Source: Rathayibacter sp. SW19
GTDB lineage: Bacteria > Actinomycetota > Actinomycetes > Actinomycetales > Microbacteriaceae
Assembly: GCF_030866825.1 (NCBI RefSeq)
Contig: NZ_CP133020.1
Location: 4,030,001 to 4,094,000, forward strand
Direction: 5' to 3'
Length of the DNA stretch: 64,000 nt
Under the pieces are notes generated by a model. It worked only from the letters and a program-made list of their open reading frames with translations. It was not told where the DNA came from and ran no database searches. Shown here in pieces: positions 18,545-27,102 of the stretch (its first letter is position 1; each line of letters opens with the position of its first letter). The position numbers and the translations under genes are program-made.

Positions 18545-19360
18545 ATGCTCGACCAGCGGCGTCAACACAAGGGGCGCGTCGTCATCATCACCGGCGGATC
18601 TGCGGGCATTGGGCGGGGCGCCGCGGATGCCTTCGCTGCGGCCGGCGCGTCAGTGGTGATTCAGGGGCACACCGCACGCAACGTGGATGAGGCCGTGGCG
18701 AGCATCAGGGCCGCTGGTGCCAAGGCTGTGGGCATCCACGGCGACGTTGCCGATGAGGCGACGCATCGCGCGACCGTGGAGCTGGCACTGAAGGAATTCG
18801 GCCGAATCGACCATCTTGTGACCTCTGCAGGGATTCAGACTTATGGCGATGTCGCGACGACCACTCCGGAAGAGTTCGATCGGGTCTATCAGGTGAACGT
18901 TCGCGGAGTGTTCCTCGCCATCCAGGCGGCGATCACACAGATCCGCACCAATCGCGGCACGGTCACCGTGATCTCATCGGTGCAGGGCGTCGCGACCCAA
19001 AACAACGTTGTCGGGTACACCATGACCAAGGGTGCCTTGAACGCGATGTCCCGTGCGCTCGCTGTCGATGAAGCAGCGTATGGCGTTCGAGTGAACGCCG
19101 TGCTGCCGGGTTCCGTGGACACCCCGATGCTGCGTACTTCCGCCAAGAAGTGGTCGGACGGCACGCCAGAAGGAATCGAGCGGACAATCGCGAACTGGGG
19201 TACCGCGCACGCCCTCGGCCGGGTCGCTCAACCGCGCGAGATCGGCGACGTGTGCTCGTTTCTCGCCAGCGACGGCGCCAGCTTTGTCACCGGGGCTGAA
19301 ATCCGCGTCGACGGCGGGCTTCTCGCCCGAGTCGCAGCTGCGCTGCCGACCAAGGATTGA
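18545..19360 (+). CDS. SDR-family oxidoreductase
   Basis: The 271-residue SDR shows GGSAGIGRG at the cofactor site (about 17-25), VTSAGIQ in place of NNAG, the active-site YTMTK (Tyr about 160) and a late GAEIRVDGG. GAAGGAG at 18533-18539 fixes the ATG at 18545. A longer frame starting at 18446 overlaps the upstream gene and is rejected. Placed between the RraA-like aldolase and mannonate dehydratase, it could oxidise or reduce a hexonate or keto-hexonate, as mannonate oxidoreductases do. The direction and substrate are inferred from context. Confidence 0.85.
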   Translation: MLDQRRQHKGRVVIITGGSAGIGRGAADAFAAAGASVVIQGHTARNVDEAVASIRAAGAKAVGIHGDVADEATHRATVELALKEFGRIDHLVTSAGIQTYGDVATTTPEEFDRVYQVNVRGVFLAIQAAITQIRTNRGTVTVISSVQGVATQNNVVGYTMTKGALNAMSRALAVDEAAYGVRVNAVLPGSVDTPMLRTSAKKWSDGTPEGIERTIANWGTAHALGRVAQPREIGDVCSFLASDGASFVTGAEIRVDGGLLARVAAALPTKD

Positions 19361-19380
19361 CCGGCGCCACCCGCGACACG

Positions 19381-19410
19381 GATCTAACAGACACAGATCT
19401 AACAGGCACA
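19381..19410. repeat. Two tandem 15-bp units before uxuA
   Basis: GATCTAACAGACACA and GATCTAACAGGCACA are adjacent, differing at one base, in the 77-base gap between the SDR and mannonate dehydratase genes. They lengthen the intergenic leader just upstream of GGAGG. No function can be assigned. Confidence 0.6.
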
Positions 19411-19437
19411 GACGCGACAACCGGAGGTTATCGACTC

Positions 19438-20490
19438 ATGATTCAACTCAGCGAATTCCTGCCACCCCGGCCGGAACAAACGTGGAAACTCATTCGACAA
19501 GCGGGCGTGACCAACGCGGTTGGCGTGCTCAACGGTGCAGAACAAGACCAGCGGATGTTCGCATCGGTCGGTAAAGAAGGCTGGAAGCCCGACAACCGCG
19601 ACGACGTGCCGTGGAGCATCCCGGCACTCAAGCACAATATCGAGATCTACGAGCGGTGGGGGTTCAGGCTCGTCGCAACCGAGGACACCGCCCCGATGGA
19701 CCGGATCCGCATGGGCCTTGACGGCCGCGACGAACAGATCGATCAGTTCATCGAGCAGATCCACGCCCTCGGGGCGCTCGGCATTCCAACAATGGCGTAC
19801 AACTGGATGGCGCTGAGCAGTTGGGGGCGCACCGACACCGCCTTGCCCGATCGCGGCGGTGCTCTTGTTACTGGCTATACCCGCTCCATCGCACAGTCGG
19901 GCCCGCAACTGATCGAACCAGGAGAGGTTTCGGCGGACCAGATGTGGGAGGCACTGGAGTACTTCCTGAAGGCCGTGGTTCCTGAGGCAGAGAAGGCCGG
20001 CGTTCGCCTGGCCATGCATCCGGATGACCCACCTCAGCAGCTCGACCGGGGCATACCGCGAATCATGAGTTCTGTGGACGGATTCAGACGACTGGTGAAT
20101 CTCGTGCCGTCCGACTACAACGGAATCACCTTCTGCCAAGGCAACTTCGCGCTCATGTCCGATGTTCTCGACGGAACCATTTCGATTCCCGAGCTCATCC
20201 GCGAGTTCGGAACCGGCAAGATCCCATTCGTGCATTTCCGCGATGTGAAGGGCACCGTCGAGCAATTCCGGGAGACGTTCCACGATGCGGGCCAAACGGA
20301 CATGCCGGAGTGCATGCGCGCCTACCATGACATCGGATTCGAGGGCGCGATGCGGCCAGACCACGTGCCGACGCTCGAGGGCGAGTCGAACGACCGGCCA
20401 GGATACGAAACGCTTGGGCGGCTCTTCGCAATCGGCTATATCCGCGGCCTGGAGCAGGCAGCATACGGTCACCCGGCGGCGGGCCAGTGA
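19438..20490 (+). CDS. uxuA: mannonate dehydratase
   Basis: The 350-residue protein is a UxuA-type TIM-barrel mannonate dehydratase, which removes water from D-mannonate to give 2-keto-3-deoxy-D-gluconate. Recognised segments are VVPEAEKAGVRLAMHPDDPP (His about 199), DYNGITFCQGNF (Cys about 227), IPFVHFRDVKG (His about 263) and FEGAMRPDHVPT (Asp and His about 302). These supply the Mn/Fe ligands. The ATG at 19438 follows GGAGG. An in-frame TTG at 19357 would overlap the SDR stop and adds a low-complexity leader. The gene overlaps the kinase by 4 bases. Confidence 0.92.
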   Translation: MIQLSEFLPPRPEQTWKLIRQAGVTNAVGVLNGAEQDQRMFASVGKEGWKPDNRDDVPWSIPALKHNIEIYERWGFRLVATEDTAPMDRIRMGLDGRDEQIDQFIEQIHALGALGIPTMAYNWMALSSWGRTDTALPDRGGALVTGYTRSIAQSGPQLIEPGEVSADQMWEALEYFLKAVVPEAEKAGVRLAMHPDDPPQQLDRGIPRIMSSVDGFRRLVNLVPSDYNGITFCQGNFALMSDVLDGTISIPELIREFGTGKIPFVHFRDVKGTVEQFRETFHDAGQTDMPECMRAYHDIGFEGAMRPDHVPTLEGESNDRPGYETLGRLFAIGYIRGLEQAAYGHPAAGQ

Positions 20491-21509
20491 CTGAATCAGA
20501 ACTCGCACACGCGGCGGCCTCAGCGGTAGGCGAAGAGGCGACGGCACTGCTGGAACATATCGGCTTGATCGCACCCGGTGAACCGGTGCGCATCGAGCCC
20601 CTTTCCGGCGGCGTGTCTTCTGACATCTGGCTCGTGCGCCGTGGTGCCGAGAAGTTCGTGCTCAAGCGTGCGCGGGAGCAGCTGAAGGTCGCCGCCGATT
20701 GGCGCGCACCGGTGGGCCGTGGCGCATCCGAAGCAGCCTGGCTCGAGTATGTCGGCACGGCGGTGCCGGGGTGCACCCCGCGGGTGCTCGCCACCGATGC
20801 CGTCACGTTCGCGATCGCGCTCGAATACCTTGAGCCGGATGAGTACCGCAACTGGAAAAGCGTATTGATGGCGGGCGAGGTCAACCCCGGAACTGCTGAA
20901 ACGGTCGGGCGACTTCTCGGACAGATTCACGCTTCGAGCACGCGCAAGCCGGGCCTGGCGAATAGGTTCGCCAACCAAGAACTCTTCGAGTCGCTGCGCA
21001 TCGAACCTTACCTGCTGCGCACGGCAGACGCCGTGCCGGAGTCGGCGCACGCGATCGCGGATGTCGTCGACGGGCTGCGCACGACACAACTCGCGCTCGT
21101 GCATGGCGATCTGAGCCCGAAGAACATTTTGGTGGGGACGCGCCCGATCATCATCGACGCGGAGTGCGCAACCTGGGGCGATCCCGCATTCGACGCCGCG
21201 TTCTGCCTGACTCACCTCGCGCTGAAGGAAGTCCATCTGGCGCCGCATCGGCTGGAGTTTCGCGAAGCCTCGCAGCGGTTCGAACGCGCATACCTCAATG
21301 AGGTGACCTGGGAGCCGCCTGCCGACACGCATGCTCGGATCATGAGAATTCTTCCGGCATTGCTGCTGGCCAGGGTTGCGGGTGCGTCGCCGGTCGAGTA
21401 CCTCGATCACGCCGAGCGGGCGAAAATAAAGGCGATTGCAGTGGAGGCGCTGCGGTCCGGGGACCCGGTCTGGGAACTGCTGGACCAAGAAACGGGAGCG
21501 AACTCATGA
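20487..21509 (+). CDS. APH-family small-molecule kinase
   Basis: The 340-residue protein has the protein-kinase-like APH fold. It shows a Gly-rich LSGGVSSDIWLV segment (about 39-50), FVLKRA with the ATP-binding Lys (about 57), the catalytic loop LVHGDLSPKNIL (about 207-218) and IIIDAECATWGDPAFD in place of the usual DFG region. The GTG at 20487 overlaps the mannonate dehydratase stop, and the enolase ATG overlaps its own end, so it is tightly coupled to sugar-acid metabolism. It is therefore more likely a sugar-acid, glycerate or keto-acid kinase than an antibiotic kinase. The acceptor is unknown. Confidence 0.78.
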   Translation: MTESELAHAAASAVGEEATALLEHIGLIAPGEPVRIEPLSGGVSSDIWLVRRGAEKFVLKRAREQLKVAADWRAPVGRGASEAAWLEYVGTAVPGCTPRVLATDAVTFAIALEYLEPDEYRNWKSVLMAGEVNPGTAETVGRLLGQIHASSTRKPGLANRFANQELFESLRIEPYLLRTADAVPESAHAIADVVDGLRTTQLALVHGDLSPKNILVGTRPIIIDAECATWGDPAFDAAFCLTHLALKEVHLAPHRLEFREASQRFERAYLNEVTWEPPADTHARIMRILPALLLARVAGASPVEYLDHAERAKIKAIAVEALRSGDPVWELLDQETGANS

Positions 21510-22765
21510 GCGACACGATTGCATCGGTCCGCGGCCGGTCCGTCTGGGATTCGCGTGGGATTCCCACCGTCGAAGTCGAGATTGAGACAACAAGCGGCGC
21601 CCGCGGAAGAGGGATTGCACCGGCCGGGGCATCCACCGGCCGCCGCGAAGCGATCGAATTGCGCGACGGCGGCGACCGGCTCGGCGGAAAAGGGGTGTCA
21701 CGGGCGGTGAGCCTCGTGCACTCGAGAATCGCACCCGCGCTCATCGGGCATGATGTGGCGGATCAGCAGGGGATCGACCGTATTCTCGACCGACTCGATG
21801 ACGACCCCAGCCGCGCGAATCTCGGCGGAAACACGACAACGGCGACGTCGCTGGCGGCACTCCACACCGCTGCGAGCGTTCGGGGCATCCCCACCTGGCA
21901 ACTGCTGAACCCGTCCCCCACCAACCTGCCCCGCCCGCAAATACAGATTCTCGGCGGCGGAGCTCATGCCGCGCACCGAACGGCCGTGCAAGACTTCATG
22001 GTCTACCCGCTGTCTGCGACCTCGATCTCGGATGCGCTGACGTGCGTGGCCGAGGTGTACCGGTCGGTGGGTGAGATCATGTCGACACGCGGCCCGAGGC
22101 ACGGGGTGGCGGATGAGGGCGGGTATTGGCCAGACGTCACGAACACGGAGGACGCGCTCGACGTGCTGGTCTCAGGAATCGAGGGCGCCGGGCTGATTCC
22201 GGGAGTCGACGTGGGTATTTCGCTCGACATCGCGGCCAGCCAATTTCACTCCCGCGGCGAATATCGTGTCAGCGACACCGCATACTCCACCGCGGCCTGG
22301 ATCGAAAAACTGATGACGATCTGCCGCTCCTACCCCGTGATCACCCTCGAGGATCCGGCTGGCGAGGATGACTCGCCGGGAATGAGACTCGCGGTTGCCG
22401 GTCAGGCCGCGGTCGTCGTCGGCGACGACTACCTCGTGACCGACGCGACCCGGATACGCGCTGCCGCGTCAGCTCGCGAAGTCGATTCCGTACTGATCAA
22501 AGTCAACCAGGTTGGCACGGTGACCGGGGCGCAATCCGCGGTTGCATCCGCACGAGAGAATGGCTTGAGTGTCATCGTCTCGGCTCGTTCGGGTGAAACC
22601 GAGGACGTGTCGGTCGCGCACCTTGCGACCGGATGGTCGGCCGACATCGTCAAAGTCGGGTCGATCACCCGTGGCGAACGCACCGCCAAATGGAATGAAC
22701 TCATTCGAATCGATGAAGCTGCAGGCGGTTTGCCGCTGGCTCCTGTCGTAATGCGCGCGGGCTGA
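21506..22765 (+). CDS. diverged enolase paralogue
   Basis: The 419-residue protein keeps the enolase frame: GASTGRREAIEL (phosphate loop), GGGAHAAHR (catalytic loop His), HGVADEGGYWPDV (Glu211 in yeast numbering), ISLDIAAS and LEDPAGEDD and VGDDYLVTD (three metal ligands), and LIKVNQVGT (Lys345). Two canonical residues differ. The QEFM Glu168 is Asp in QDFM, and SHRSGETED reads SARSGETED (His373 to Ala). The pseudogene at 10869 shares both changes. Overlap with the kinase gene and these changes suggest either a specialised 2-phosphoglycerate dehydratase or action on another phosphorylated acid. Confidence 0.85.
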   Translation: MSDTIASVRGRSVWDSRGIPTVEVEIETTSGARGRGIAPAGASTGRREAIELRDGGDRLGGKGVSRAVSLVHSRIAPALIGHDVADQQGIDRILDRLDDDPSRANLGGNTTTATSLAALHTAASVRGIPTWQLLNPSPTNLPRPQIQILGGGAHAAHRTAVQDFMVYPLSATSISDALTCVAEVYRSVGEIMSTRGPRHGVADEGGYWPDVTNTEDALDVLVSGIEGAGLIPGVDVGISLDIAASQFHSRGEYRVSDTAYSTAAWIEKLMTICRSYPVITLEDPAGEDDSPGMRLAVAGQAAVVVGDDYLVTDATRIRAAASAREVDSVLIKVNQVGTVTGAQSAVASARENGLSVIVSARSGETEDVSVAHLATGWSADIVKVGSITRGERTAKWNELIRIDEAAGGLPLAPVVMRAG

Positions 22766-22816
22766 GTTGCGCAGCCGGCAGTCCTGCAAGAATCAACGTG
22801 AACGAAGAAAGCGATC

Positions 22817-23905
22817 ATGAGAATCACACACGTAGAGTCTGTTCCCGTTCGTGTCCCGGCTGCCGAACCGGCATTCCGCTGGAGAGATGGCCTGGCTGGC
22901 AGCGGACCGGCAGCGGAGGGCGCAGTGCTGCGTATCGGCACCGATGAGGGTGCCGTCGGAGTCGCACTATTTGCACGTCCAGGAGGTGCAGCGATACTCG
23001 AAGACCTCGTCGAGCGGGTGTTGCGACCAGAATTGGTCGGGCAAGATCCGTTGCAACGCGAGTGGCTGTGGCACCGCCTGTGGGAACTCGATCGCATTCA
23101 CGAGTTGCCGTTGCCCGCGTTCGGGCTAGCTGATATCGCCCTCTGGGACATGGCCGGTCGCATCTATGGTCAGCCGGTCTGGCAAGTACTCGGCGGTTTC
23201 CGGACCTCGATTCCTGCATATGCGTCGACTTCGACATTCGCCTCAATTGAGGAGTTCCTTGACGTTGCGGATCAATGTCTCGCGCTCGGTTACCACGGCA
23301 TCAAGCTTCACGCGTGGGGTGACGCTCGCCGCGACGCTGGACTCGTGCTTGCGCTGCGCTCCCATGTCGGCGACGGCATTCCACTCATGTATGACGGCTC
23401 CGCCGGTTTCGACTTGCCTGATTCTATCTATGTCGGTCACGCCTTGAGCGAAGCGGGTTACCTCTGGTACGAGGAGCCGATGCGGGAATTCAGCGTCAGC
23501 GCATATAGGCGGCTGGCCGCCGCTGTTCAGGTTCCCCTGCTGGTGGCGGAGACCTCAGATGGAGCACACATGAACTCTGGTGATTTCATCGCGGCAGGCG
23601 CCGCCACCTTCGGAGTGCGAGCCAGCACCGGCCTTCGCGGCGGGGTTACCGGCGCAATGCGCACGGCGCACCTCGCCGACGCCTACCGTGTTCGCGCTGA
23701 AGTCCATGGGGCGGACCTGCCGGCTCAGCATCTCTGCATGGCAATTTCGAACACGACGTATTTCGAGTCGCTGGTCACTGCGACCCATGTGGCGCGCGGA
23801 CAATACGTCGACGAGACCGGCCATGTTCAAGCACCGACAGGGCCAGGAATCGCGCTGCAAGGTGGTCTCGAGTATCCCGCCAGTCTGCAGTCGTTCGCCG
23901 AATAG
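22817..23905 (+). CDS. mandelate racemase/muconate lactonizing-family dehydratase
   Basis: The 362-residue protein is an enolase-superfamily sugar-acid dehydratase or racemase with a capping domain (about 1-120) and a TIM barrel. The base segment reads GIKLHAWGDA, a K-x-H rather than K-x-K. Metal ligands are in LMYDGSAGF (Asp about 194), YEEPM (Glu about 220) and LVAETSDG (Glu about 247), and EVHGADLP near 297 gives a late His. It begins 51 bases after the enolase paralogue and probably shares its transcript. Dehydration of a fuconate- or galactonate-like acid is plausible. The subgroup cannot be fixed by eye. Confidence 0.82.
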   Translation: MRITHVESVPVRVPAAEPAFRWRDGLAGSGPAAEGAVLRIGTDEGAVGVALFARPGGAAILEDLVERVLRPELVGQDPLQREWLWHRLWELDRIHELPLPAFGLADIALWDMAGRIYGQPVWQVLGGFRTSIPAYASTSTFASIEEFLDVADQCLALGYHGIKLHAWGDARRDAGLVLALRSHVGDGIPLMYDGSAGFDLPDSIYVGHALSEAGYLWYEEPMREFSVSAYRRLAAAVQVPLLVAETSDGAHMNSGDFIAAGAATFGVRASTGLRGGVTGAMRTAHLADAYRVRAEVHGADLPAQHLCMAISNTTYFESLVTATHVARGQYVDETGHVQAPTGPGIALQGGLEYPASLQSFAE

Positions 23906-23948
23906 CAGCCCGATCGAATCGATAGAGTGCACAGCAGCCATAGCACGA

Positions 23949-23996
23949 AGTCAATCTGAGACAAACGCAATCTGCGGCAAAGTCAATCTGCGACAA
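23949..23996. repeat. Three 16-bp direct repeats at the aldo/keto reductase 3' end
   Basis: AGTCAATCTGAGACAA, ACGCAATCTGCGGCAA and AGTCAATCTGCGACAA follow each other without gaps. The third copy contains the reductase stop codon and its last residues FVAD. The two others would encode near-copies of the same ending (FAAD, FVSD), so the C-terminal codons were multiplied by slippage. Confidence 0.7.
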
Positions 23997-24927
23997 AGGC
24001 ATCGCAGTGTGCGACGAACTCGTCCCATTCGCTGTGTCGGACGACCTGCTGATCGAGCAAAGCCGCGTTGGCGCGGATTTGCTCAGGACCGTCGGCTCCC
24101 ACGACAACGGATGCGATCTGTCCGTCCGAAGCCGCAAACCGCAGCGCTGCTTCTGGCAGGGTCATTCCATGTGCGCGTGCGACGCGGGCAATGCACTGCG
24201 CACTGCGCACCAGCGATCGCGACGCCGTTTGATATTCGTAGCGAGCACCGTCGGCAGGCGCATCCGTCGCGAGCAGCCCGCTATTGAACACGCCCACATT
24301 AAGGATCGAAACGCCTCGATCGGCGCACAGTGGCAGTAGCGCGGTACTCGCACTCCGGTCAAGGAGTGTGTAGCGTCCGGCGAGCATGATGACGTCCAAC
24401 TCGCACTCACGCACGAAACGTGTGAGCGCTGCCACATCTCCCGTGCCGACCCCGATCGCACCGATCGCGCCTCGGTCACGGAGTGATCGCAGTGCAGGGT
24501 ATGCTTCCGCGATGGCCTGATCAAGATTGTCTTGCGGGTCGTGGATGAGCACGATGTCCAGGTGGTCGTTGCGTAGTCTGTCCAGGCTCTCTCGGATCGA
24601 GCGCTGAACGCCTGTTTCGCTGAAGTCCCAACACCACCTGGTCGTGCCGCTGTTCTCGTTAATCACTCGCCCGACCTTCGAACTGAGCGTGTAATCACTG
24701 CGCTGCCTGTCTGCCAGGGCCAATCCAAGCCTCTGTTCGGCCAAGCCCAAGCCGTAGAACGGCGCGGTGTCGAAATATCGAATCCCGGCCCGCCATGCTT
24801 CGTCGACGATTTCGTTCGCTACGTACTGGTCAAGCGTTGCATAGAGATCGCCGAGTTGCGCGGTCCCGAGTCCGAGCTCGGTGACCCGCACCGACGTTGC
24901 GCCGACCGCATTCACCCTCAACGGCAC
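23983..24927 (-). CDS. aldo/keto reductase, D-threo-aldose 1-dehydrogenase-like
   Basis: The 314-residue protein has the AKR catalytic set: FDTAPFYG with Asp52 and Tyr57, Lys84 in SSKVGR and His in LIHDPQ (about 128). The group with these N-terminal motifs (ELGLGTAQLG, RYFDTAPFYG) includes L-fucose dehydrogenases that oxidise C1 of L-fucose and L-galactose. GAAAGG precedes the GTG at 24927. It is the last gene of the MalEFG-Gfo/Idh operon and would make the lactone opened by the SMP-30 protein. The substrate is inferred from similarity and context. Confidence 0.83.
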   Translation of the reverse strand: MPLRVNAVGATSVRVTELGLGTAQLGDLYATLDQYVANEIVDEAWRAGIRYFDTAPFYGLGLAEQRLGLALADRQRSDYTLSSKVGRVINENSGTTRWCWDFSETGVQRSIRESLDRLRNDHLDIVLIHDPQDNLDQAIAEAYPALRSLRDRGAIGAIGVGTGDVAALTRFVRECELDVIMLAGRYTLLDRSASTALLPLCADRGVSILNVGVFNSGLLATDAPADGARYEYQTASRSLVRSAQCIARVARAHGMTLPEAALRFAASDGQIASVVVGADGPEQIRANAALLDQQVVRHSEWDEFVAHCDAFVAD

Positions 24928-25004
24928 GACCTTTCGATCGCTCCCGCCGACGTCCGCATCGAATGGACACCCTCAGACAACATAAAAGCGGATGTCACGG
25001 GTGA

Positions 25005-26177
25005 CTACGGCTGCAATTCAAAGTATTGCCGAACCTCCGGCGACGCGGCTGGGATGTCCACCGTGCATCCGTCGTTGCGCAACGAAATCGTCGCGGCCTC
25101 TCCGGTTGCGACCGCGTCACGCGCTGCGACGGGCGACGTTTCGGTTTTGCCACCGTCTCTCACGAATTTCAGGAATTCTGCGATCAGCAAAGTATCCGCG
25201 CCGCCGTGTGTGCCTTCCGCGGCGGGAATGACGATGGTGTCATCCGCCTCGCGAAAGTCGCCTCGCTTGGTCCAGAGCTTGATGGTCCCTCCCTCCCCGT
25301 CTCCAAAGTTCTCCATGCGGCCCTCGGTTCCGATTACCGTGTAATTACGCCAGTAGTCGGGAGTGAAGTGGCACTGCTGATAGCTGGCGTAGACACCATT
25401 CTGCAGGTGCATCAGCACCATCGAGATGTCCTCGACATCCACCACGGGGTTCAGGCCCGTCTGCGACAGAGGCGGCCAGTTGTCATGGCTGATCCACTCA
25501 TCCATGCGTTCCTCGGAGCGGTCCCTGCGATCGGTGATATCGCCGTAGACGGTCAGACCCCCCATCCCGACCACCGAAGCGGTGCGCGAGTCGGCAAGCC
25601 AGTGGATCACGTCCAGATCGTGAGCACCCTTCTGCAGGAGCAGCCCAGTCGACTTTGTCCGGTCAGCGTGCCAGTCCTTGAAATAGAAGTCACCGCCGTG
25701 GCCTACGAAGTGGCGGCACCAGATTGCCTTCACCTCGCCGATCCGGCCGGAGCGGATGATGTCGCGCATCATGCGCACCATGGGAAGATGCCGCATGTTG
25801 TGTCCAACGTACAGACGCGTGCCCGTCTCACGAGCAACCTCAAGGATGCGGTCGGCGTCGTCTGCGGTGGTCGCCAGCGGCTTCTCGCAGAAAACCGGCA
25901 CACCGGCGCGTAATGCGGCGATGGCTACCTCTGCGTGGGTGAAGTCAGGCGAGAGCACCATCACGGCATCGAGCTGAGAGTCGAGCAAATCATCGAGGGA
26001 TCGCGCGATTTTCACGCCGGGAATCGCCTCGGCAGCGCCTTTCTGCGCGCGCTCGGCCGGATCCCAGACTGCCGCGATTACGGCCGCATTGCGTGGTCGG
26101 GATACTTCGCGCCATAGCGACGCTCGCGCTCCGAAGCCGGCGATTCCAATTCGTAGTGGCACAGTTCCTACTGGCAC
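25005..26177 (-). CDS. Gfo/Idh/MocA-family oxidoreductase
   Basis: The 390-residue protein has the N-terminal dinucleotide fold (IGIAGFGARAS), the hallmark EKPLATT segment with the catalytic Lys (about 96), and a C-terminal substrate domain with RNYTVIGTEG and GAHDLDVIHW. Family members oxidise or reduce sugars and inositols with NAD(P). The GTG at 26177 was chosen because AAAGGAT lies about 10 bases before it and the permease stop is 7 bases upstream. The longer frame to 26243 would overlap the permease. Its place in the ABC operon suggests it acts on the imported sugar. Confidence 0.87.
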   Translation of the reverse strand: MPVGTVPLRIGIAGFGARASLWREVSRPRNAAVIAAVWDPAERAQKGAAEAIPGVKIARSLDDLLDSQLDAVMVLSPDFTHAEVAIAALRAGVPVFCEKPLATTADDADRILEVARETGTRLYVGHNMRHLPMVRMMRDIIRSGRIGEVKAIWCRHFVGHGGDFYFKDWHADRTKSTGLLLQKGAHDLDVIHWLADSRTASVVGMGGLTVYGDITDRRDRSEERMDEWISHDNWPPLSQTGLNPVVDVEDISMVLMHLQNGVYASYQQCHFTPDYWRNYTVIGTEGRMENFGDGEGGTIKLWTKRGDFREADDTIVIPAAEGTHGGADTLLIAEFLKFVRDGGKTETSPVAARDAVATGEAATISLRNDGCTVDIPAASPEVRQYFELQP

Positions 26178-26184
26178 AGTGTTT

Positions 26185-27102
26185 CTATCCTTTCGTTCCC
26201 GACAGCGCGATTCCCTGAATGAATTGGCGCTGAAGGATGGCAAATGTGACGAGCATGGGCAGGCTGGCCAACACCGCCGCCGCCATCAGCACCGGGTAGT
26301 TGGTCATGTGGATGCCGATGAGTTGAGCGATGCCGACCGTGAGCGGCTCCTTGGCGGGGTCGGTGGTGACGACTAACGGCCAGAGCAAGTCGTTCCATGA
26401 CCACAGTGCGGTGAACACGGCGAGTGCGACGATGCCCGGCTTCGCGAGCGGGAGCATGACTTTGTAGAAGATCTGCCAAGCGTTCGCACCGTCGACTCGA
26501 GCCGCCTCTTCTAGTTCGGTCGGAATCGTCATGAAGAACTGACGCATCAGGAAGCAGCCGAACGCGCTGAACATTCCCGGCACGATCAACGCAGCCAGAG
26601 TGTTCATCCACCCGAGTCGTTGAATGATTTCGAATTGCGGAAGGAGGAAGAGTTGCGATGGGACCATCAGGACCGACAGAAATGCCAAGAATATCGGAGT
26701 CCGCCATCTGAATCGGAGTCTCGCGAAGGCATAGCCGGCCATGGTGCACAAGACGACTTGCCCTAGAACCCGGCCGAGAGTGAGAACGACCGAGTTGGTC
26801 AACATCGACAGGAATGGGAGCGTGCTGATGGCCTCTGCGAAGTTGCCGAAGTCCCATGGATTAGGAACGATTTGAGCCGGGACAGCGTGCGCCCCGTCAA
26901 ATGTTTTGAACGCTGTGAGAAGTTCCCAGGCGAATGGGAAGATCACTGCCACAACGCCGCAAATCAGAATCGCGTGGACGACCCACGGCTGCCGGTCGCG
27001 CCACCGCTTCGTCCGAGGCGCCGGACGACCGACGGAAGGCGACGAGCCATTGGCTTGCGCACGTGTTCGAGGTCGCGGTCGCGACATCGTCGACTCAGAC
27101 AT
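26185..27102 (-). CDS. carbohydrate ABC transporter permease, MalG type
   Basis: The 305-residue membrane protein has a basic cytoplasmic N-terminus of about 40 residues and six transmembrane helices. The EAA loop EAARVDGANAWQIFYKVMLP (about 219-238) contacts the ATPase. It overlaps the MalF-type gene by 8 bases. No ATPase gene is present in this operon, so a shared MsiK-type ATPase encoded elsewhere is likely, as is common in actinobacteria. Confidence 0.92.
   Translation of the reverse strand: MSESTMSRPRPRTRAQANGSSPSVGRPAPRTKRWRDRQPWVVHAILICGVVAVIFPFAWELLTAFKTFDGAHAVPAQIVPNPWDFGNFAEAISTLPFLSMLTNSVVLTLGRVLGQVVLCTMAGYAFARLRFRWRTPIFLAFLSVLMVPSQLFLLPQFEIIQRLGWMNTLAALIVPGMFSAFGCFLMRQFFMTIPTELEEAARVDGANAWQIFYKVMLPLAKPGIVALAVFTALWSWNDLLWPLVVTTDPAKEPLTVGIAQLIGIHMTNYPVLMAAAVLASLPMLVTFAILQRQFIQGIALSGTKG

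Noticed and set aside
20487..21509. Aminoglycoside resistance kinase
   Set aside because: The APH fold is shared by many small-molecule kinases. Coupling to mannonate dehydratase and enolase favours a metabolic role.
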